NCBI GenBank assembly: GCA_963920575.1
Contig: OY986963.1
Coordinates: 4,998,896-5,062,895, forward strand
Reading direction: 5' to 3'
DNA: 64,000 bases
Source: Narthecium ossifragum
Lineage: Eukaryota; Streptophyta; Magnoliopsida; Dioscoreales; Nartheciaceae
Under the pieces are notes generated by a model. That model was not told the origin of the DNA and searched no databases. It was given only the letters and a program-made list of their open reading frames with translations. The translations under genes were made by a program, and so were the position numbers. This document shows, piece after piece, positions 55,850 to 64,000 of this stretch. Within the stretch, counting starts at the first letter, position 1. Every line of letters begins with the position of its first letter.

Positions 55850-56160
55850 AGAACATGTTATTGTTGAGTGACACATACCCACAACTAAATGGCTTGTATA
55901 CTTGTGCTTAACCAACACCTTTCAAATTGATTTCTCCCCATCGCTATCGTCTCAAACGATTGGGAACTTATTGTTGATGGGTGGTGCACACACCCATATA
56001 TAGCTGATTGGCTTGTAGACTGGTGCTTAACCAACAGCTATATATCTCTAATTCTTTCATGTCGCGACCTTCTCGAAGTGGCTGGGAACTTCTTCATTGA
56101 GTGAAGAACACACCCATAACTGCTTGGCTTGTAGACTGGTGCTTACCAGCTGCTTTAGAT
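55850..56160. repeat. Three diverged tandem copies of a ~115-bp unit
   Basis: The units begin near 55852, 55963 and 56084. Each contains, in order, TTATTGTTGA or a variant, ACACACCCATA or a variant, GGCTTGTAGACTGGTGCTTA or a variant, and ACCA(A)CAGCT. Sequence between copies has drifted considerably, so the duplication is old. Confidence 0.75.
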
Positions 56161-57042
56161 TAATTCCTTTGTTGGTTTTGATGTTTCAGTCCTATTATCA
56201 GCAGTTAACATGCAAGATACACACCTGCATTCATTATTCAGACCCCAAACTTCTTGCAGAAGAGTCATCTCTCATTCGTTACAAGCTACAAGAAAAAACA
56301 CACTGCCTTCCTTAAGTGTGCATTTGTGATTAGTTTGAGGGATAAATATATGACTATCTTCTTTTATTTGGGGGGGTCCAGAATCACCAGAACCTAAGCA
56401 GGGTTGCTCTTTTCCGGAAGTTAGTCCAAGTTAGTCTAAAAGTTAGAAGGTTTCCTCTTCTTACACTTTAATGCATTGCTTCAAAAGCTTTACAGCATTG
56501 AATAGCTTCTCAGTACCCCTTTCTATGTCGATCATAACCATCAGTTGAATTATTAGTTGTTCAGAAAATGCTTTGAAAGAGGCACAATAAATGCCAGTCA
56601 GGCACTTTTATAACCTTAGACTAGATCTTAGAATGCAAAAGATCAAAAGATATGTTCAAATGTTCAACAGATTTATAACTACATAGGATTAATCCAGTCA
56701 GTGAAGAAACCAGAACCATGTTGAGTACTAAAAGTGCCCTCCAGATAACTGGGTGGTATAACTCATAACAATTAATACCTTATTCTTGTTAGGTGCTCAA
56801 TCTATTCAAGCTTGCCAACAAGATCATCGTTATGAGATGCTTACAGATAGAGGTCTATTAATGGATCCTTTGCACTAGTCACGTCCACAAAAAAAGTTGT
56901 GTCACATAATAAGAGGAAGATATCTGCCAGTTACCTCGGCCAAATGCCTTCTTATTACCGGTAGACTGGAGCTTCCCATTAGAAAAAAACAGAAGCAACA
57001 AAGATTCCCTAAATGTAACCGTGAACAACTGAGAGATTTCAA
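56161..57042. other. Region downstream of the CIPK gene
   Basis: AT-rich sequence beyond the CIPK stop codon, including its 3' UTR on the minus strand. No coding similarity was seen; the polyadenylation site cannot be chosen by eye. Confidence 0.4.
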
Positions 57043-60000
57043 TTATGATCTCGTTTCTTCAGTAGTTGCTTCAGATTTCCAGACAATATCTTTAAGACCT
57101 GAAGAAAAGTTCTTGTAAAACTGCAAAGAATCCATAGAAGAGGATATGTCAAACAAGTCAGTAGTTGAACACTAAACTTTCATAAGAAGATGTTAGAGAT
57201 AAACTTAATTAGACTTCATGGTTGACATGCCTTGTGAAACTCCAATGTGTCTCCACCAGTTTTACGAAGCTCAACCACGTGGAGAGATGGAGCAACCTCA
57301 AAAACCTGAATGAAATAATGTGGATACCTAAAGATTTCTTAGAATTTCACTGTGTCCAAAGATGAACATTTGAATATTGGCGTTACAAAGCTCCATTATT
57401 TTACGGAACCTCTACTTGGTATAGAGGACATGGCCAACAGAATGGGCAGGATGTTAGAGAATACAGATGCAACAGTGGTCATAAAACGGAAAGAGGATAG
57501 AGTTTATTATCGACCACAAACACAAAAATAAGCATAACTGCAGGAAGACTTTGCACTAACTTCAACAATTGATGAAATTAATCAAAATAAAAATCAATTG
57601 AATGTTTAGTAGTTGGGCATTTGAGCAGAACATCTAAGCATAAAACAATTTAGGAACTATTGGAGAAAGTCAGTTATTTGGATTGTGACTATTCAAGCCA
57701 TTATCAATGGTCTTTCTACAGGCCTTCAGATTGTGATCACATGTTATTGTTCCTATGTGCTAGGTAGAGATTGACTGAACATATAGATCACCATGAAAGT
57801 TGTTCTAGTAGAAAGCCTTGGTTAGTTTTTGCCTTTCTCATGCTATCATGAGTCTTACAACATTGTAAAACATAACATTGAATTGAAAGAACATATTACC
57901 TATGCCATGACCAGGTTTGAGAGTGAGAATTATGTCCATTTAATAGCCTAATTTAACCTATGTCCTCTACCGTATGCTTTTTCGATGGGCAATTCAAACT
58001 AGAGCAACTCATCTCGTTACCTCGGTAGCTACAGATAGGTGGCCCTTCCTCCCGGTTTTGTGACCTTGTAACTTCATCTGAAAACGAGCAATTAACCATG
58101 AATTTCCAGACAAGAATAGTTCAGACCAAACAAAGATTAAAAAAGCAACAAATAGAATACTTGTCCGTACCTTGTAATTCTGCTTCCGCACATTGAATCC
58201 TAGAGGCTTAGCAGCTTCCTCTATTTTAGACATGATTTCATTGGGAGGGTACTGCGAGGTGAAGTGTGTTTCTCGCTTGAAAAGGCCCTGTCACTCAAAA
58301 GCTGAAGAACTTGAGTAGAAACATAAAGCATTATTATCTTGCCTCTCACGGGGAAAACTACATGATCTCACTAAGATGATTTAATTTACTTCTTTTCAAT
58401 TTTTTGCAACTCTACAGTAGTCAATATTGTCCAAGCACAACAAAGATCAAGCCAAAGCGGCTCCCTTATGTAAATTCAGTCTCCAATCAACATGCAAAGG
58501 TATCAACTACAGAGGACCTTATGCAACGCACCGTCTGTTTTTCAAATAAGTTCCCTAGATTGAAACCTTGTGATCTTGATATAAGTGCAAAGGCGTTCAT
58601 CGATTCTGGCTTCTCCTTCTTTTCTGTAACTAGATGCTCCTGCACATGGAAACAACTAACATCAGTGATGAGCTGCAATTAATCGCGACCATACAAGTGT
58701 TCACAAACTCTCAACATGCCAAGGACATGACACCATGAGAGCATGGTATCAGATTAGCAAATCCACAATTAACAAAAATCTGTAAAACTATAGTTTTCAA
58801 GCCGCTAAGCGCATAAAGATGTTTATGTGCAAAATCTAACTTAAAATTAGTAGTTATCCACATAATTTCAAGTATTTGACAACTCAGGTAACTTCCACTA
58901 CTAATATCAGAGCAATTTCAACCTACCTGTGACTCATTGAAAACAGCATCAACATCATCAAGGCTCACTTCTTCACTTTGCTCAAAATGTAGTGATCTAT
59001 ACTCTTTCTTAAACCATTCATTTTCTAATATTTCTGGGATTGTGATGCGCTGTAACCAGTTCAAACAGCAACGTCAAACCATTAGGGCTAGAAAAGAGCA
59101 ACAAGAACAGAACTAAATTGATAGTTGCGTAACAAAACTTAATAAACAATATCCTATTTTAACAACTTACAGTACTCGGATCAGGATCTAGAATACGTTT
59201 GATCAAGTTCTTTGCACCAGAAGAAAAAAAAGATGGACACGTAAAAGCTGCTTTATTGATCTGCAATTGAAGTTAACTGAAAGGATCATTTAGCATTCTT
59301 CAACTACATAGTCTCTGAAATAGAGTTAAAACATTGCTACATTTACTTTTTTATACAAGGCCATGATGTTTGGCTCGTCAAAGGGCAAATAACCAGCCAT
59401 CAGGACAAAAAGAATCACCCCACAAGACCATACATCAGCGGCTGTACCATCATAGCCTTTATCATGGAGTACCTAGGGCAAAAAATCTCCAGCATGAAAC
59501 ATCATCCACGATACAACACATTTGGATGTCCGAAGAAAAATCCATTTATAGGAAGGGATGATCATGCATACCTCGGGGGCAACATAATTTGGAGTTCCAC
59601 ATGCAGTATGTAGTAATCCATCCTCCTAAGTCACAACATAAGCAAAATAACAAATTAGTCTGCCAAGCTGCTACATACAAGCAAAAGAGCATTCTTCCAC
59701 GAAAAGGCAATAAAATACAGATGACAAGACTACAGAAACAACTTAGGATTGTAGAATATGTGGGAATTTAAGCCTTTGACTCTATTAATGGATGCATGTT
59801 TCCTAAGAGTCTAACTGCAGGTTCCTAAGAGTCCTTATGTTTTCAAGAGTGTTTTGTGTTTTCCGAAGAGTCAAGTGCCATTCTGTATTTCAGATACTTT
59901 GTTGTCACCAAAGCATTTGTGGAGAAGTTACTTCCGACAAAGATTTGTGAGTGTGGAGTAGTTGCCTCCCACCAAGTGTTGCGTGGAAAAGTGAAGATAT

Positions 60001-62650
60001 CTCTCACCAAGATATTGGTCTATAAAGAGTCGAATCCCACCACCAGGTTATGAGGAGCAAGGGGTCTCCAACAGGGTTCAGGAGAAGCAAGGCTCTCCAA
60101 CTTGAGGAGAGAAGCAAGGGTCTCTTAGTGTTTGGTGAAAAGTAAGAGATCTTTCACACATGATAACATCTTGTATTCAATTTGCTATGAAATATTACCC
60201 TATCAGGTTTTACTGAGATATGAATAGATATCAAAGGAGATTCGACAAAGAATGATGCAGAACATTGTCCCTCCACTCAATGCATCCAAGTGGGGGCCCA
60301 ACCATACAAGCCAGCCTAAAAGCTACTGAATTATGAAGCACGAAATACTATTGAAGCAGAAAGACTGCTTTTATGAACATATGAACGTTAAAGCAGCAGT
60401 AAGGAAGCTTCATTATTATTGATTCTGCAAATTGGATCAGTTCAGCTGGAGAAGATCAAACCAAGCATCACAGGTGGAAAGTTTACGATGAAAACTTTAC
60501 TTACCCGTAGCTGAGGAGCAAATGCGCTTAAGCCAAAATCAGAAACTTTGAGAACACCATATGAATCTAGGAGTAGATTTTCAGGCTGCACAAAGCAAGG
60601 ATATACCAGTTCAATGCACTACCTCCATACAGAGAAGGTTATCTGTATTGGACATTACATCTAGGAAAAACTCAAGTTCTATTGAACCTTCAAATCTCTG
60701 TGATAAACACCTCTGCTATGACAATAATCCACAGCATTGATTAGCTGTTGGAAGTATTTTCTAGCTTCATCTTCTCTAAGCCTCCCACTATTGACCTAGA
60801 AGCCAAAGAGTTATTGAGTTGACATTCACCAACAAACTTTAGTTGCAAGCATGCGTATTTTTGACAACAGAAATATGACCAAGAACTAAGACCTAAGCAG
60901 AAAAAACCTTACAATTTTGTCAAAGAGCTCGCCGCCATTTACAAATTCAAGAACAATGTATATCTTTGATTTGCTGGCCAGGACCTGGATTTCCAACATA
61001 AATTAGATTAGGCAGTATTTTGTGATTTCACAAGGTGCCTGATAAAAATAAGCAAATTTGAGAAATAAGCTGTAAAGGCAAGTGTGTCCTGATTTATCAT
61101 GTAATAGGTGAGAATGTGGTACAAAGTACCTCATGGAGCTGAACGACATTGGGATGTTTGATCAGCTTCATGGTAGAAATTTCTCTTTTGATCTGGCAGA
61201 GGGTAACAAATAGCTCTTGTTAAATCCAGTTGAGCAGAACATATCATGCTGCAAACCAAGAGAATAAATGCTCTCATCGTAACAAAGAATAACATTAAAA
61301 TTATGTGAAAAATCAATTGAATGAAGCAGAAAGTTTATGCAGTCATAGGCAAGTCTATATGTCACGTTGACAGAAGTAGGCTCTGGCCAAAAGGACTTCA
61401 TTCTGTTCTATACCTTGGTGAGTGTAACTAGAGCATGAACTATCTAAAACAACATCCATTCCAAATTCATAAAATACTGACTCATTTGCCACCATCTTGG
61501 CTTGCTGGCATCCTACGACCATTGTAACAAATATTCATCCGAAACAAGAGATCCAGCAAAACCTTAAGAAATCCATTTTGGTTTCTGAGGATGACCTGAA
61601 GAAGAAGCTCCCTACTGTCTTGCCGAAGAAAAGTTCTGATACGGTGAAAGGGAGGGATTGACGAGTCCAGTCCCATAGTACCTTCCCCTCCACATGCTCA
61701 TGCTGCAATCCCAATGAAGCCCGGCATTTGACATCTCATCTTGTGATTAATGTAAGTGAGTCTAACCTATTTGCATAGTAAAAATCTATCATGACCAGAT
61801 AGACCTAGCTATTGCAAGCACCATTCAGTGCCTGTCATGACAGCCTAGAGAGTGGAAACCTCCCTGTATCCAAAATCCACGAAGCAACCATTTTGCAGCT
61901 TTCATCATTGAATTAACATCAAACAACTTTAAACCAATACCAGTTTGAAGTTCTTCCATCGTAAACATAATAGAAAGAACAGAGTTCCTTTTAGTTCAGA
62001 GTCTTCAGACGAAATTACAAAAAAATAGCTATAACAACCAATGCACATACACCTATCCACTGATCCACTGGAACTCAGGGAAGAATAAATATTTACCTCA
62101 TTTAAATTAGTTTCTTGCCACTTTTAGGTTGTCAGACCATTGGTAGTCACTTTTCGCCAAACATTTAACAAAAAGAGCCAAAAGAGGAAACTTGTAGAAC
62201 CCAAAAAAAAAAAAAAAAAAAAAAACTCAAAGCTCAAGAGCTCAAGAGCGCATTCCTCTTTCTCATGCGCGCATTAGAGGTCCAAATCCAATCCTACTCG
62301 AGAGGTCCTATCAAAATCATATCCAATCCCACTCATATTCCCCCCAGAAACAACGAAATCAGCGGGCGCAATGGGAAATGCCACAAAAACATGGAAATCC
62401 ACCGCAATAAACACACCTATCAAGCTAATAAACGTAATCAGGATATCGATAGAGAAGGGACCTGCTCGACCATCTTGTGTTTAAGGACCTGATCCTTGTC
62501 GAGGATTTTGATGGCGACAGTATCCCCAGTCTCGACGTCGCGAGCAAACTTGACCTTGGCGAAGGTGCCCTCCCCCAGCGTCTTCCCTATCTCGTACTTC
62601 CCCACCCGCGTTTTCCCCCTCGGCACCCCTCCTCCGTTCATCCTCTCCAT
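57043..62650 (-). CDS. CIPK: CBL-interacting protein kinase (CIPK, SnRK3), intron-rich clade
   Basis: Ser/Thr kinase activated by calcium-bound CBL proteins; regulates ion transport and stress signalling. Fourteen exons, in order: 62650-62462, 61192-61130, 60984-60913, 60795-60688, 60585-60505, 59625-59572, 59472-59347, 59260-59171, 59049-58927, 58639-58532, 58287-58171, 58077-58021, 57305-57231, 57120-57043; 446 aa. Kinase: [14 protein letters not shown]-site Lys48, VYHRDLKPEN (Asp142), DFG (Asp160), [13 protein letters not shown] motif at 317-319 ([19 protein letters not shown]), then the PP2C-interaction region ([14 protein letters not shown]). Most like CIPK3/9/23/26 members. Intron 13 has a GC donor (AAG|GCATGT); the others are GT-AG. 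An in-frame upstream ATG (62779) adds a non-family leader and was not chosen; Met4 is an alternative start. Confidence 0.95.
59759..60259. mobile_element. Possible solo LTR in CIPK intron 5
   Basis: A 0.5-kb segment starting TGTGGGAATTTAAGCC and probably ending ATGATGCA, flanked by GAATA and GAACA (one mismatch). It has repeated CCTAAGAGTC words and a TATA-like GTCTATAAAGAGTC near 60012. The style is that of a small copia LTR. Ends are tentative and no second copy is present to compare. Confidence 0.4.
62203..62225. repeat. Poly-A tract in CIPK intron 1
   Basis: Twenty-three A on the plus strand, that is poly-T in the transcribed sense, within the first and longest CIPK intron (61193-62461). 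Its origin is unclear; it may be the tail of an old insertion. Confidence 0.85.
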
Positions 62651-63000
62651 CTCACTCTCTCTCTCTCCACCACCACCACCGCCGCCGCCGACCTCCGACG
62701 AGAAGATAAGAACGAGAACAAACAGAGAAAGTGAAAGGAATGGTTGCGCGGCACGGAGCGAGAGATGAGGGAGGGCCAACAGCGTTCAATGATTGGTATA
62801 AATACCACATGGCGTGGGGCCCTGGCCATGGGTGGGGGGATCATCCGGAGATCCCAAAGGACCCCACCACAATTCTCCAATCAAAACTAGCCACGTGGAT
62901 AGTCATTTTCCAGCGGGGCGGTGCCAAATCCGTGTCTCTGACCCACCCGAGACCGAGAGGCACCCTTTTCCGTGTGTTCTTCTTCTACCGGCTAATGATT
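62651..63000 (-). promoter_or_regulatory. CIPK: CIPK 5' UTR and promoter region
   Basis: On the minus strand the leader contains a GGT/GGC repeat block (62668-62692) and GAGAGAG just before the ATG, common in plant 5' UTRs. GC content falls beyond about 63000, which suggests the promoter lies in this interval. A TATA-like GGTATAAATACC at 62795-62806, about 150 bp upstream of the ATG and palindromic, is the best core promoter candidate. Confidence 0.6.
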
Positions 63001-63256
63001 AGTTTCTTTAATTAATTACTTACTAACGAAGTTTTTTGAAATTTTGGCTACTGCTCTGCTTATTTATTTTGTTTGTAAAAGTAGAAGTTTTTCAATCTTG
63101 TAAAAACTCTTCATTTGTTACCGTGTTCATGGAAAGGCAGAGGTTGAGCTCCACATAGCCAAAGGTTTCAAATTCAAAATGACTATGGTTGAAACATGCC
63201 CTTCTTTAATGGCCAATGTTATTATTATTATTCGTCACTTAGAATAGATGATGCTA
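63001..63256. other. Intergenic AT-rich flank
   Basis: No gene recognised between the CIPK promoter and the MITE at 63257. It contains a short ATT trinucleotide run near 63220. Confidence 0.4.
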
Positions 63257-63482
63257 GGGGTATGTTGGATTGGATGTATCACGTAATGCATGCATCGGAA
63301 GAAATAGTCAATTTATCAATTTCTGTTAATGTAAATAAATGAGTGTATGGGCCGATGCATCATCTACTTAGTATTTATAAGGGTGAATGGGTTGATACAC
63401 CTCACCAACTAAACACATGATTGCATTTATTACTCTATTAGGTAGAACATGCATCACCCAATAATGCCCAATCAAACACATC
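63257..63482. mobile_element. PIF/Harbinger-like MITE, 226 bp
   Basis: The left end GGGGTATGTTGGATTGG and the right end (inward) GATGTGTTTGATTGG are imperfect terminal inverted repeats. They are flanked by CTA on both sides (63254-63256; 63483-63485), a 3-bp duplication suitable for the superfamily. The interior is AT-rich and contains paired ATGCATCA words; it has no coding capacity. Confidence 0.65.
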
Positions 63483-63485
63483 CTA

Positions 63486-64000
63486 AGAGCTCACATAGCC
63501 CAACCTCATGTTTGTCTTCAACTATGTCCTTAATTTTCTACTGTCCTATATATATATATATATGAAAACTACTGCAAGTGTTATACCTTCCTTGATGCAC
63601 ACCTAACCCCTCTTTGTTCCATGCTTTGCTACCATTATGAGGGAAATCACATGCCATTATGAAGCCCATTTTGTGAGTAATCTACTTTATATCCCTACTC
63701 TAGATGAGATTGAAGATATAACGAGAGTAAGTATTTATTTTAAAGAAATATAAAATAGTGCTGTTAGAAATTAATTTAGCGATTTTTATGTTTTGAAAAC
63801 GTTGATTAAATAGTTCAAACTCGAATGCATATATCTCTGTTGTGATCTTGGATTGTTATTTGGGATATCATGTTACTCAGCTCAGTATTTTAGTTGTAAC
63901 AGGGGAATGGCCTCTTCAGACTATCATTATTTTCGAATTCTTTGTTACTTTTTAAGCATGAGGATTTCAATATTTTTTGTCCACCGGTACCATTTATTTT
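63486..64000. other. Terminal intergenic sequence
   Basis: AT-rich, with a TA microsatellite (63549-63562). No gene, RNA or transposon feature was recognised. Confidence 0.4.

Noticed and set aside
62651..62779. Upstream in-frame ATG for the CIPK
   Set aside because: It would add a hydrophobic/Gly-rich leader not seen in CIPKs; the region has 5' UTR composition.

Overview
This is a nuclear segment of a flowering-plant genome. Introns are spliced at GT-AG (one GC-AG) sites, the four host genes are recognisable plant families, and most of the remaining DNA is plant-type LTR retrotransposons, LINEs, Mutator-like and PIF/Harbinger-like elements. The GC-rich single-exon KCS gene beside AT-rich intron-rich genes hints at a monocot, but the species cannot be fixed from this sequence alone.

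Layout. 1-1382: 3' end and LTR of a Ty3/gypsy-like element. 1383-5300: intergenic, with a perfect 26-bp hairpin and an inverted-repeat element. About 5300-12650: UFD1 gene (+, start codon isolated at an exon end, coding exons to 12217), with a foldback element in its last intron. 12885-13971: 5'-truncated LINE. 16382-20459: RopGAP with CRIB and RhoGAP domains (+, 5 exons), carrying a 6 x 95-bp minisatellite in intron 1. 21727-22103: solo LTR. 22119-28081: decayed LINE inserted exactly at the edge of that solo LTR. 28313-30360: Mutator-like deletion derivative with 0.7-kb terminal inverted repeats. 30550-31580: tandem duplication. 32190-32923: palindrome-bearing tandem array running into a 200-N assembly gap (32924-33123). 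33596-36258: large solo LTR. 36291-45970: complete SIRE/Maximus-type copia element (-) with gag, broken pol and an extra 3' ORF. 46130-47940: a mosaic of host gene fragments (adenosine kinase, a C2H2/PARP-like family, MATE transporter). 51992-53554: 3-ketoacyl-CoA synthase (+). 57043-62650: CBL-interacting protein kinase (-, 14 exons). Two PIF/Harbinger-like MITEs lie at 49792-50126 and 63257-63482.

The four host genes have no obvious joint pathway. UFD1 serves ubiquitin-dependent protein extraction with CDC48, RopGAP switches off ROP GTPases, KCS elongates very-long-chain fatty acids, and CIPK relays calcium signals from CBL proteins. Target-site duplications let the transposon insertions be bounded to the base and partly ordered in time. 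The most unusual features are the dense arrays of the palindromic half-site CGGTCGAT in two unrelated LTR elements, the chimeric gene-fragment block at 46-48 kb, and the Mutator-like deletion derivative.
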